Assembly (NCBI GenBank): GCA_964035015.1
Contig: OZ035998.1
Location: 28,846,529-28,910,528, forward strand
Direction of reading: 5' to 3'
DNA from: Corallium rubrum
Taxonomy: Eukaryota > Cnidaria > Anthozoa > Scleralcyonacea > Coralliidae
Length of the DNA stretch: 64,000 nucleotides
In this document: in pieces, positions 1 to 47,197 of the stretch
Position numbering within the stretch: the stretch's first letter is position 1
Layout: each line of letters opens with the position of its first letter
Position numbers and translations under genes: made by a program
The notes under the pieces: generated by a model
Told to the model about the DNA's origin: nothing
Databases searched by the model: none
Seen by the model: the letters and a program-made list of their open reading frames with translations, nothing else

Positions 1-32
1 AAAGAAGACATCGAGAAAATACTTAATTTTAC

Positions 33-74
33 CTTTTCCAAAGATTCTAACACTTCTTCGGCAGACTCCTCACG
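33..74 (-). CDS. possible internal exon of an unidentified minus-strand gene
   Basis: On the minus strand a strong polypyrimidine tract and AG acceptor (a T/C run ending CTTAG) precede a 42-nt open stretch, which is followed by a GTAAAA donor. It would encode 14 residues, REESAEEVLESLEK, a charged helical peptide. Nothing else of such a gene is visible because the window edge lies just downstream. This is only a candidate exon; its length and splice sites could arise by chance. Confidence 0.2.
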
Positions 75-523
75 CTAAGAAGAAAAAATATATATAATTA
101 ATAATTAATTGTCGTTTATTGCAAGCCGAATCATTTTCTAAATGTGGACTGTCAAATAAAAATACACCAACTATATTGTGTGGCACAATGTCCTTTTGAT
201 TAGTTGGTTCTAGAATCGTAATATTAAAACACTTACCCTCCATCTTTTGAGAACGCCACCCATGATCACAGTGCAAACACAATGCTATCAGTATTAAATG
301 CGTCTAAACTCATCCACTTTCGTTTCGTCCCTTCTCTTTGACCTTTCGATTCTTTCCCAGCCTGATCATCAATGAGCCTGATCCTTCGTAAACTAGTTCC
401 CAGAGCCAGCAAGACTTGACCGCGCGAAGCGTCCGGAACCAAGGTCGACCTCACATCGTTTCTCCTGCGTTCGTCAAAGGTTTGCGTTGTGAAAGTTTTA
501 CAATTTAGTTCTGATTTTCAATA

Positions 524-619
524 ATGACTAATTATACAAAGGGCTTTGAAAATCTTGGGAATACTTGCTTTAACAGCATTCTGCAAGCGTTGGTAGTCTG
601 TAGCGCCATACGGAAATGA
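524..619 (+). pseudogene. ubiquitin-specific protease N-terminal (Cys-box) fragment
   Basis: The ATG at 524 opens a 31-codon frame that reads KGFENLGNTCFNSILQAL near its start. This matches the catalytic Cys box of USP-family deubiquitinases (consensus GLxNLGNTCxxNxxLQxL), where the Cys is the active-site nucleophile. Compared with the consensus, one residue is missing between TCF and NS, and the frame stops after CSAIRK. No later USP box (His box, zinc ribbon) was found in the window. It may be a true first exon, with GTAGTC right after the Leu codon as a weak donor, or a decayed duplicate. An inverted relative lies at 1090-1213. Confidence 0.4.
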
Positions 620-790
620 ATTACTGCACATGCGACACAACGACAGGAGTCGCTGTTTAGCAGAAGGCGTGAAGTGCGATATTCTTGATGTTCTTATTAG
701 AAATTCAGAATTATAGCGTAGTTACAATTACAATTCACCGATACTGAAAGGAGCTCATCAGCTTAAGATTTTATTTTCTAAATATGTGCT

Positions 791-936
791 TAAAGGCGGT
801 TTTCCACTAGGCGAAAAATGTCGCGCGAAGCGACATTTTCTTTTGTCTCGCAAGCTCTCGAGTGGAACTAATTAGCCAAGACAAAAGAAAAATGTCGAGT
901 TGGTCGACAAATGTCGCCTAGTGGAAAACCGCCTTA
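791..936. repeat. palindromic MITE, family 'GGCGGTTTTCCACTAGGCGA' (copy 1)
   Basis: The ends are inverted copies of AAGGCGGTTTTCCACTAGGC, with CCGCCTTAA on the right. TTAA is present at both outer edges, compatible with a TTAA-targeting (piggyBac/Kolobok-like) DNA transposon. The interior contains the paired words GCGCGAAGCGACATTTT and TCTTTTGTCT. Related copies lie at 2838-2964 (partial), 4610-4764 and 9332-9478. It is too short to encode protein, so it must be mobilised in trans. Confidence 0.7.
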
Positions 937-1089
937 ACGTAACAGGGGTCATCAAGGCTTAAGTAACAGGGGTCATCAAGGCTTCCTAAGAGGGAAGCAA
1001 ATTCAAAATTGTTATTATTCCTTCCTGGATCTACTTGGGACACCCTACGGAAACGCAACTACTTTCACTAATACTAAAACAAAACAATC

Positions 1090-1213
1090 TGGTATAGCGT
1101 AACAGACAGCAACGCTTGCAGAATGCTGTTGAAAATTCAATTGTTCAAAGTTCAAAATTCAATTGCAAAGCAAAATTCCCTAGATTTTCAATGCCCTTTA
1201 GATGAAGAGTCAT
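1090..1213 (-). pseudogene. second, inverted USP Cys-box fragment
   Basis: Read on the minus strand from the ATG at 1213, the sequence resembles the fragment at 524: KGIENLGN, then NSILQAL after an intervening AT-rich stretch of about 40 bases made of short repeated words (AATTGAATTTTGAA). The stretch replaces the catalytic Cys region. The upstream context AATAATGACT is shared by both copies, so this is a duplicate of the same start exon rather than convergence. It looks non-functional. Confidence 0.4.
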
Positions 1214-1679
1214 TATTCATTTAGGGCTACCGGTTTTTTTTGGTTAGGTTTAGGGTTACCGGGGGGTTGTGGTTAGGGGTTGGGGTATGGGGGATGAGTT
1301 TTATCCTTAATTCTAGGCGAGTTGAGAATTAAGGATAATCCTTAACTTTGGTATCAAATTTAGCGCGAATAATTGTAAATTTAGCACGCATTTGTACGGA
1401 AGTTGAGCAACGCAAGCATTTCCTCTTGGCGCGCAAAAAAACAGATACTTCCGTAATAGGTCAGGTTACCAAAGCTCGAAGTGATCCCAAAATATTTTTC
1501 CACTAACAGCCAAGGAATGGCGCGCGGAGAATGGGGAGAATCAGCGTGAGAGTGTTTGATAACTAGAGGTGCATTGGCCAGCAAGGAGTCATTACGCCTT
1601 TAGTCGGCATACTGGCTATTTGAGGAAAACATTAACAACAAACATATTGCATCCCACCATCCCACCTAATCAATCAAAG

Positions 1680-2842
1680 CACTGGGACTGCACCCAGGCT
1701 GTAGCAACTGTCCATCACTGGGACTGCACTCAAGCTGTGGCAAGTGTAACTCACTGGGACTGCACCCGCACACAGGCTGTAGCAAATGTCAATCACGGCC
1801 GGGACTGCACCCAGGCTGAAGCAATTGTCAATCACTGGGACTGCACCCAGGCTGTAGTAAATGTCAATCACTGGGACTGCACCCAGGTTGGAGCTAGTGT
1901 AGCTCACTGGGACTGCACCCAGGCTGTATATAGTAAATGTCAATCACTGGGACCAAACCCCACCCAGGCTGTAGCTAGTGTAGCTCATTGGGACTGCCCC
2001 CCAGGCTGTACCAAGTGTAACTCACTGGGACTGCATCCAGGCTGTAGCGTGTAACTCACTGGGACTGCGCACCCAGGCTGTAGCGAATGTCAATCACTGG
2101 GACTGCACCCAGGCTGCAGCAAATGTCAATCACTGGGACTGCACTCAAGCTGTAGCAAATGTCAATCACTGGGACTGCACCCAGGCTGTAGCAAGTGTCA
2201 ATCACTGGGACTGCACTCAAGCTGTAGCAAATGTCAATCACTGGGACTGCACCCAGGCTGTAGTAAATGTCAATCACTGGGACTGCACCCAGGTTGGAGC
2301 TAGTGTAGCTCACTGGGACTGCACCCAGGCTGTATATAGTAAATGTCAATCACTGGGACCAAACCCCACCCAGGCTGTAGCTAGTGTAGCTCATTGGGAC
2401 TGCCCCCCAGGCTGTAGCAAGTGTAACTCACTGGGACTGCACCCAGGCTGTAGCGTGTAACTCACTGGGACTGCGCACCCAGGCTGTAGCGAATGTCAAT
2501 CACTGGGACTGCACCCAGGCTGTAGCAAATGTCAATCACTGGGACTGCACTCAAGCTGTAGCAAATGTCAATCACTGGGACTGCACCCAGGCTGTAGCAA
2601 GTGTCAATCACTGGGACTGCACTCAAGCTGTAGCAAATGTCAATCACTGGGACTGCACCCAGGCTGTAGCAAGTGCATGTAACTCACTGGGACTGCACCC
2701 AGGCTGTAGCGAATGTCAATCACTGCGACTGCACCCAGGCTGTAGCAAATGTCAATCACTGGGACTGCACTCAAGCTGTAGCAAATGTCAATCACTGGGA
2801 CTGCACCCAGGCTGTAGCAAGTGCATGTAACTCACTGGGATC
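1680..2842. repeat. 36-bp minisatellite, about 32 units
   Basis: A unit close to CTGGGACTGCACCCAGGCTG plus TAGCAAATGTCAATCA repeats head to tail. Variants differ in the second half (TGTAACTCA, TGTAGCTCA) and some units have ACTCAAGC in place of ACCCAGGC. Blocks of several units are themselves duplicated: the variant series near 1860-2060 recurs near 2270-2460. As 36 is a multiple of three, both strands stay open for long stretches (HWDCTQAVANVN on plus, SLGAVPVIDICY on minus). Each standard unit can form a CTGGG/CCCAG hairpin. No start context or splice sites suggest that it is translated. Confidence 0.9.
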
Positions 2843-2964
2843 GCTTTCTTTTGAATTGTGGGCTCTCGACTGGATCCGTTCCACCCGAGGGCTCATGAGA
2901 CAAAGAAAGCGATCGCAAAATGTCGCTCGCTCGACAAAAAAAGCTGAATGGAAATCCGCCTTAA
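2838..2964. repeat. partial MITE, family 'GGCGGTTTTCCACTAGGCGA' (copy 4)
   Basis: The right end of the family is recognisable (GCTCGACAAAAA... GGAAATCCGCCTTAA) together with the internal ATGAGACAAAGAAAGCGA word. The left end is not visible and the minisatellite begins where it should lie, so the satellite probably expanded inside or against this copy. Confidence 0.5.
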
Positions 2965-3346
2965 TACACAACCAACAGAAGCGGAAGTGGGAAGGTATTT
3001 CCATTTTGCCTGTAAAACGTCACGAATGAATTCGATCGTAATTAACAAAGTGATTGGTTAACTCAGGAATATAGTCAATCGAAAACCGGTTCTTACCGAC
3101 AAAATTGCCAATGTACGGTTCTTTGATGTGTTGCGTTTTAATGTTTTCCAAAAAGCTAGGCGGTAAACCAGATTTCTGATTAGGATTTTGTTGTGGTTAG
3201 CTAGGGTATCGAAACCTTGAATCATGCATGGCGAGCAGGCCACACGAACAATCTATTTTTAACTGTGGTAATTTTAGTTTTTCATGTCCTTGTGAAATAA
3301 GCACGTATACAACTCGCTCCTTTGTCGTAGGGAAGTACAAAGTGCG

Positions 3347-3816
3347 CCCTAGTTGGGGCGAGCCTTGGCCGGTTAGCAAAGCGAAAGCAAAGATACTATC
3401 CTTGAAATGGACGAATTACTAGGAGCGAAGATTGCGAAGAAGGCAGCAAAGAAATGAACGAAAACGACAGCGAAAGGCTGGGGACTCCACGCTATTCATA
3501 CTCACCTTCTTTCACCGGTCGGATTTTAATACTCATCCATCGGCACTGGATTCTTCTGGCGCGTACTGCAATTATATTTCTTCAGTTTCACCGGCTTTTC
3601 ACTATCCATGAAATGGACGAATTAGTGGAAACAAGAAGGCAGCAGGCAAGACAGCAGAAGAAAGGAAAGTAAGATTGTCCTCGGTATCTTTGCCTTCGCT
3701 TCGTTATGCAGCGTGCAGAACTGAGACAAACATTTGATAAGCTAGTTTGCCGTTTGAGAATTGAGATGAAGACACTAGGATTCTGAACAGACAATTAAAG
3801 GCTCGCCCCACGAGGG
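3347..3816. repeat. TIR element, about 470 bp
   Basis: CCCTAGTTGGGGCGAGCCTT at the left is answered by AAGGCTCGCCCCACGAGGG at the right. Inside, the phrase ATGGACGAATTA with a following AAGAAGGCAGCA occurs twice, showing an internal duplication. No transposase is present. The class is unknown. Confidence 0.45.
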
Positions 3817-4021
3817 AATCAAGCGCGGCGCTGTCTATAACATAATTTTAATACTCTGCCATCGGCCGTTCTCCTGCATGGCGTCGCGCAATTTCGTCGG
3901 CTTCACAGACTTTTTACGACCTGTTAACAATTATTCACCGAAGTGGAGGTGAATAGTGCTGGAGGTGAATAGTGCTGAGTATCCATACTATTCACCGACA
4001 CTGAAGTGAATAATTGTTTTA

Positions 4022-4098
<77 letters not shown>
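4022..4098. repeat. (TA)n microsatellite
   Basis: About 37 uninterrupted TA dinucleotides. The long Ile-Tyr reading frames here are artefacts of the repeat. Confidence 0.95.
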
Positions 4099-4103
<5 letters not shown>

Positions 4104-4373
4104 TATATATCCAGCACAATCGCAATTCGTCCGCTTTCGTAGGTGGACGAAAATTTGAGCGGATAGGCGGGTCTCGCATGTGAACGCAAGGCCTATCCGG
4201 AAGAATTCAAGGAAGAATTGTAAATGGACCCTTATCGCAACTGGAAGTGGTCTCATATAGACGTTGGACGATTCACGAATTTTCGATAGACAACAGCAAA
4301 TTTATATACTAAAAAAAGATTATTTATTAATGACTTCTTCAGAATATTTGCTATAGATTGACCAGGCGGAAAG

Positions 4374-5165
4374 CGTAATCTATTGATGAATATAAGAGCC
4401 CAGCGTAAACACGAAGCAGTGGCATTTTTAAAATATTTATTAAGATCTAACGTTTCGTTGTATTACGTACAACATCTCCAGAGACTAAATTAAAATATTC
4501 TTTTGTGTTTTCATCATGAATTATTAATGATAATAATTCATGATGAAAACACAAAAGAAATCAATACCGTAGCAGTGGTTGTAAATCGGATACAGCATCG
4601 TCCTTGATTTAAGCCGGTTTTCCACTAGGCGACTTTTTTCGCGCGAAGCGACTTTTTCTTTTGTCTCATGAGCTCTGAGCTGGAACTAATCAGAGATCTA
4701 TTGAATTCGAAGAAAAGAAAGTCGCTTCGCGCGAAAAAAATCGCCTAGTGGAAAACCGGCTTTACATATTAAACTTTAGCTTCGATTTTCTCGGCTAAAA
4801 CAGACCGTATCCCCAAAATAGTTGGTGAACTTGATTATTTACTTACATGCATTTGTATTTTAAGAAAGATAGAGCATTCGCAGCCGTGCTGTATCTGATT
4901 TACTAAGGCTCGCTTGCAGCTCGCCTTGTACATCAGATACAGCTCGGCTGCTCATGCTGTATCTATTACTGATAATCACAGTAAAACCAGATATTTGAAT
5001 TTACATACAAAAGGTCTTAACCAATAAAAAGGAAGAATAAAATAAGCTTATAGTAAAATAATAAAGGTGAGAAAAGAGGAAGGATTAAATTAATAAATAT
5101 TTTTAAAAAATGCCACTGCTTCGTGTTTTATGCTGCATGGGCTCTTATATTCATCAATAGATTAA
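4374..5165. repeat. inverted-repeat element downstream of ABI
   Basis: The left arm at 4374-4445 (TCTATTGATGAATATAAGAG ... GCAGTGGCATTTTTAAAATA) recurs inverted at 5093-5165. Between the arms lie a MITE (4610-4764), a hairpin at 4516-4550 and a second hairpin at about 4885-4962 built on CTGTATCTGAT. This stretch is downstream of the ABI stop codon and could include its 3' UTR. Confidence 0.55.
4610..4764. repeat. palindromic MITE, family 'GGCGGTTTTCCACTAGGCGA' (copy 2)
   Basis: It starts AAGCCGGTTTTCCACTAGGC and ends with the inverse. The paired interior words are CGCGCGAAGCGACTTTTTC and its complement. It is a near perfect palindrome of about 155 bp, nested in the larger inverted repeat 4374-5165. 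Confidence 0.7.
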
Positions 5166-5317
5166 TGACTTCTTCGCTTACAATGACACACATGTACACG
5201 TCAATATAGGTAGAAAGAAGATATATACTGTATATCACGTGTTTTATGAACCCAAATATAATTCACTATAGGTCACAAAACGTTACTTAATTATATCTGA
5301 CTGTGTCCACCAAACAG

Positions 5318-42344
<37,027 letters not shown>

Positions 42345-42635
42345 CTTTTTCGCTTCACCGTTGTGATGGGGGGCGCTTATCATTTTATTTTTTTACTTTA
42401 ATCACGGGGGGAACTTCGTTTGAAGTGCCTTACAGCCTTTATCACATTTGTTCCTATGGACTCCCATTTTGATAGGGCCTTATGATGTGATCATGAGGCG
42501 AAAACTAAGCAGTCTTATTTGAAAATTGAATTGAAAGAACATTTATAGAATAACAGAGTAACATCTTCTGAAGTTTTTCGTTTCGTCACTTTGTTGTTGA
42601 GATACTTCAGGTTGTTTGATGAGTTATCGGAAAGG

Positions 42636-42710
<75 letters not shown>
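42636..42710. repeat. (TA)n microsatellite
   Basis: About 36 TA units upstream of the ABI start codon, within 300-370 bases of it. Confidence 0.95.
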
Positions 42711-42711
<1 letters not shown>

Positions 42712-43177
42712 AACAGAATAATATATGGTCATGGATGTACAATATAATTATATACGTCAACCGTTCTATTCATTTAAATTCTTTTTCATTCACTTATTAC
42801 ATTTCTATAATTTACATTCTTTTCAATGGAGGCAGGTCAATCCAGATCTGGGCTCAGTGCATGACATGTAGTGGTCTGGAAACCTGGCAAACGATTTGGC
42901 AAACGTCAAAGCACCTGTATGTTATGATTTTATCTTAGAACAGTTCTCACCATGCACAAATCTTTAGTTTTCCATTTTATTATATACATTGTCCTTCGCA
43001 CCGTATACCGCGCACAAGTTTGCGTAAAGATGAACATGTACAAAAAGAGAGAACAAAGCATATAAACACCCTGGAAATAAGATTTTCGCCAAGTTTCAAA
43101 ACCACATTTCGATTGACTAATAAACATGCATTGAAGGAAGCTGGGGCGCAGAAAAAATCACAAATCTGCCTGAGATA

Positions 43178-43410
43178 TACATGGATCGCGAATTCTCGAC
43201 TGCGCATCAGAATGACGCGTTCTGAGTCGGGATAAAACTTATTTCATTTTATAACATTAGGCTGAGGAATTCAGTACAATGAGTTCAGAAATGTAAATGA
43301 AAATGCAAATGAAAACTGCAGCTTTAGCCTTATGTGATAAAGGAAATTAAGATTTATCCCGACTCAGAACGCGTCATTCTGATGCGCAGTTGAGATTTGC
43401 GATCCATGTA
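43178..43410. repeat. inverted repeat, 233 bp
   Basis: TACATGGATCGCGAATTCTC and GACGCGTTCTGAGTCGGGAT at the left pair with ATCCCGACTCAGAACGCGTC and GATCCATGTA at the right. Confidence 0.75.
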
Positions 43411-43736
43411 TAGGGCGATAAGTAAGATTTCCCCTAAAATATAAGGAAGTGTAGCTACACACATCTGAATCGAACAACAAAATCTTGAAGTAATATATCA
43501 TACATGAGGAGTGAATCAAAACACCTCGAAATTGTTAAAAAACTCTCGGCCTTGGTTTTTCAACACACTTCTCGGTATTTGATATCAGATCAAACACAAC
43601 TTTCGAGTATAATATAGCTTATTAGCTTCTCAAATGAATCAATTTTAAGAGAAATTTGAGGTGACAGTTGGCTTAATTTATGCAAGTATTTGATCACATA
43701 TCCAATAGACCTTATTCAAAAATGGCCGCCGAATTA

Positions 43737-43859
43737 GAATTCTTTTATGTGTATATAAATTAGCCCTTATGACCTCGCTTTAAAGTAAAAATTCTTTTGA
43801 ATTTCACACATGAAAACGAGTTCATAAAGGCTAATTTATATGTATATAAAAGAATTTCT
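43737..43859. repeat. inverted repeat, 123 bp
   Basis: GAATTCTTTTATGTGTATAT and AAATTAGCC pair with GGCTAATTTATATGTATATA and AAAGAATTTC. Confidence 0.7.
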
Positions 43860-44478
43860 ATCTCCGTCTGGGTACTGATTTCCTTTGTTTTTCTTTGAGA
43901 AGTGTAAACTAAAGCCCGGCTGTTCAAGGTTGTTAGAAACGTGCACTCGTGCCTAGGCTTTTCCGTGAAAGCCGAGCAGAAATCAAAATATCGCCGGTTA
44001 TCACTATCATCACCAACCAAATACCTGATGACTTTCAAACTTCTGTCGAAATCTAGTGCCTTACTTTGACATTTCTTTCGAGCACTCGCAGCAGCAAACA
44101 ATTCATGCAATAAAACATTCCAAAGCACAAGAACATTTATAAGTACATTTATTACACAGTTACAACTACAAGACCGGCTAGTCGTTACAAATAACTGAAA
44201 ATTAAAGTCAAAAATGTTGAGAAGAAATGCTGAACCATATAATTATCAAAAACTTATTAACCCCATGCGATCAGACTTGACATGCAGCAAAATTATTACT
44301 AATTTACTAAGCTAGCTCTTGGTATAACTTCGCTTGATTTAAAACCGGCAATGAAGACTTGATCAGGTCGACTGAAAAGAGCAGTTTAAGACTTTAAAAG
44401 TCCTGTACTTCCTTAGCGGCTCTAATTGAAGACCACTTTCACAATGGCGATTAATTTGAATATTATTTTACGTGCATC

Positions 44479-44780
44479 TTAGACCCCGTCCATAGAGCGC
44501 GTTTTCACTCACGTGATCGGTGGCCCATTGGGGTGGTGAAATAATACGAAATATTTGAATAAGAAAGAGCTAATATTCCCATACCGTACACCGATATGGC
44601 CGCCATTTCATTGTTTTGGTACACCAATATGCCCGCCGTGACGTTAGATGAAAACGCTCTATACGTTTCCCTAGCGTTTTCATATTTTTTCAGGTAATGA
44701 GAGCATTGTTTTCTGCCCCCCTGAGGACCGAGAACAATATAAAAACGCTATGAAAACGCATACGTGTGGACATGGCCTTA
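44479..44780. repeat. TIR element 'TTAGACCCCGTCCATAGAG'
   Basis: TTAGACCCCGTCCATAGAGC and GCGTTTTCA at the left correspond to GAAAACGCATACGTGTGGAC and ATGGCCTTA at the right, imperfectly inverted. GCGTTTTCAT words recur within. Confidence 0.5.
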
Positions 44781-45197
44781 ATAAGTCTTCCTCGCCTCGT
44801 TTCTGTGTTCGTTATTCAAAAGAATCTTAGTTTGCTTGGAAAAGGATATAGGAAGGCTCATTTAGATGCACATAATAGAATATTTGAAGCAGTGACTGCA
44901 TGGTGACTTTTGTGAAAGTAAGGCAACTTTGCTGTGGAGGGTTTGCAGTACAAACTATCTATGTCAGCTAGAACATTCACATTACTCGTTCCACTAAAAA
45001 TTGTTATACACCATAATTAAGTTTCGGATTCTGCATGGCATTTCATGTGATTGATTGTAATTTTTGACGAAACCTTGTGTGTATATATATAAGGCCTGAT
45101 ATTTTCCCGTACGCATACACCTCGGTCTCCCCCACAGCCATTCTTGTATCGGTCCAACTATTTGGTTCTATTCTCCCTCCCCATACACTAAAGGCTG

Positions 45198-45355
45198 CAT
45201 TCCAATTGTGTTAGCTAAATCAATTAAGAGACAGTCATGACTGTATACAAAGGAAAGCAATTACCGAGACGAACTCAAATTTCTATTAAACGGCCTCACG
45301 TGTATAGTTCCCGATTCTAGTAATAGATCCGTGATTGGCTAACACAATTGGAATG
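45198..45355. repeat. small TIR element, 158 bp
   Basis: CATTCCAATTGTGTTAGC and GCTAACACAATTGGAATG are perfect 18-bp inverted ends. Confidence 0.7.
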
Positions 45356-46184
45356 AATGTATTGCTGAAGCAGCTGTTGGTAAGCAGATGTTAGTGGGGA
45401 GGAAGAATGGGACTTTGAGACCAACGAACAGACACAAAAACGGCTGCGGAAGAAGTCTAAAGCGGCGCTCGTTAATCACTCTCAGATTTTTATATCATTA
45501 CATGACTACAAATATTTAGAAAATTATAAAGATTGAAGACCCGCGTGTCATCCACTTATAATAGGTTCCGAATAATATTAAAGATCCTATTAAACGACAT
45601 GCATTGATTTAGCTGACAAATTTTTAGGATTATGTGTTTACTGTCCGTGTACTATATGCACGAATCACATACGAAAAGGATACAGTAGGACTACTACAAA
45701 TTTATATTTAAATACCTTAGTTATGTATTATGCTTTACCGATCACGTAAATAAAGGGAGTCACAAAGAATCGATCAAGATATCGTCTGAAAACTCGGCAC
45801 ACCTTAAGGCGCCTATAACGAGCTGTGATTTTATTGAGGCGGTTCTCGCCGTGCACAAAATTTTGTTTTGCGCTCATTAATATTTAAAGTGCTTATGAAA
45901 TGAAATTTTTGCTTTTTATATTTGATAATATAAAAATATAGAAAATTCTGATATTCGTACAGATGTTCATTTAATATTTAAGTCTTTGGAAAACACTTTA
46001 TTTTGCAGTTCAAAGTTGATAGCTAGGGCCGTGAAACGTCAACACAATAACGCGGCCACAACAACTATTTGACGTCACATGGATCATTATCATAAAAAAA
46101 GGGCTTCTAGGACAGCGTCGGCCGCGGTTGAAATCCAAATATTACCAGGGTTAAGTCACGTTAGCCTGAAAAACAGAGAAAAAT

Positions 46185-46223
46185 CTTCTCGACGTTTCGA
46201 GCGAAGGCCCTTCGTCAGGAGAA
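46185..46223 (-). ncRNA. hammerhead ribozyme-like motif
   Basis: Same core as at 11486-11524: CTGACGA, stem GGGC/GCTC, GAAAC, GTC, with TTCTC/GAGAA as stem I. Confidence 0.6.
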
Positions 46224-46522
46224 ATTAGTAAACAACTCACATGCGGTCACGCGTATTTATAGCAGAGCTACAATGGGAATCACGTGAACACATGTAAGCC
46301 AAAAAAAACAAAGTAAACAAATAAATTAATATGTAATTTTAGCCTGTGTGCAGGTGCTGACCCAATTTGTGGGTCAGAAATTGGGTCAGCACCTGCACAC
46401 AGGCTAAAATTACATATTAATTTATATGTTTACTTTGTTTTTATTGGCTTACATGTGTTCACGTGATTCCCATTGTAGCTCTGCTATAAATACGCGTGAC
46501 CACATGTGAGTTGTTTACTAAT

Positions 46523-46561
46523 TTCTCCTGACGAAGGGCCTTCGCTCGAAACGTCGAGAAG
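46523..46561 (+). ncRNA. hammerhead ribozyme-like motif
   Basis: Plus-strand partner in the inverted pair: TTCTC, CTGACGA, stem II, GAAAC, GTC, GAGAA. Confidence 0.6.
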
Positions 46562-47027
46562 ATTTTTCTCTGTTTTTCAGGCCAACGTGACTTAACCCTG
46601 GTAATATTATCATAAAAACATTGTCTTGATGCACCTTGTGACGTCAGAGGTATTATATTACTCGTCTCAGCCCTTGCTGACATTTCGACTTAAGAAATGT
46701 TACGGTTTGGCAAGTTTAAAAAATTTAATTTCATAAGCACTTTAAATAACACGGTTGAGTGATTGAAACCAAACAGTGAACACAGGATGATTGCTTCATT
46801 ACAGCATTACAGTCAAAAATAAGTGTCCTCACCGTGCACAAGTTTGTATAAACGTGGACAAAAAGATAAAATAAAAACTTTTGCTGAGTTTCCAGACCAT
46901 TTCTCAAATCTCAATAAACTACAGTATGCTGTATGACAAAAAAAAATTAATCCCCACACATCTTCTTTCAACTACAAGTAATAAAGTATTCAATTTAGTA
47001 ATTCAAGCAATATCTTTGGCGCACACC

Positions 47028-47197
47028 TTAGTCACAAAAATGGTCATCAACATGCTCTTCGAAATTTTTCTGGGGACAATTTGGTGGAAAATATATAGAA
47101 CATACTGGACAGACGTTTTGGGGTTTTGGAGATGACGTCACAGGAGGATTGCGTTGGTCATTGCTATCATTCACCCAGACAGGTGCAGAGGCAGGTG
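47028..47197 (-). CDS. TAX1BP1: TAX1BP1-like exon 3: UBZ zinc finger and stop
   Basis: The acceptor is TGGTAG at 47199-47198. After a Pro/Ser-rich linker the exon encodes VCPVCSIYFPPNCPQKNFEE and HVDDHFCD, then TAA. The Cys-x2-Cys, FPPN and FEEHVDDHF pattern is that of the TAX1BP1/CALCOCO ubiquitin-binding finger. This exon is 2.8 kb from exon 2 and was placed by motif and phase. Confidence 0.9.

Larger units (their letters stand above)
46100..46607. mobile_element. hammerhead-bearing element (copy 2), palindromic
   Basis: A target duplication of about 13 bp (TTATCATAAAAA) flanks it. The left arm and right arm, about 235 bp each, are inverted copies meeting at a CTGTGTGCAGGTGCTGACCC hairpin near 46343-46405. 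Each arm contains one hammerhead-like core. It is the fullest member of the family in this window. Confidence 0.7.
45888..46748. repeat. foldback of the 'AAAGTGCNTATGA' family carrying a nested element
   Basis: The ends TTTAAAGTGCTTATGAAATG and TTTCATAAGCACTTTAAA with TTAA match the families at 22144 and 57556. Its interior was invaded by the hammerhead-bearing palindrome 46100-46607. Confidence 0.65.
42345..47027. other. intergenic region between ABI start and TAX1BP1-like stop
   Basis: No convincing coding sequence is seen. It should contain the ABI promoter and 5' UTR and the TAX1BP1 3' UTR. It holds several small inverted repeats (listed separately) and AT-rich DNA. A 122-codon minus frame at 44128-43760 has no recognisable domain, and its C-terminal part overlaps an inverted repeat. 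Confidence 0.6.

Noticed and set aside
1569-2350. Repeat proteins on both strands of the 36-bp array
   Set aside because: The frames exist only because the unit length is a multiple of three. No start context, signal, splice sites or homology supports a gene.
1680-2842. CRISPR-like spacing of repeats
   Set aside because: The whole 36-bp unit repeats without unique spacers, in a eukaryotic intron-bearing context. It is a minisatellite.
3924-4256. Ile-Tyr rich ORFs here and at 38280-38573 and 42515-42938
   Set aside because: They are translations of (TA)n microsatellites.
43760-44128. 122-codon minus frame (MLWNVLLHELFAAASARKKC...)
   Set aside because: No recognisable domain, the C-terminal portion runs into an inverted repeat, and no splice partner was found. 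It was left as unassigned intergenic sequence.
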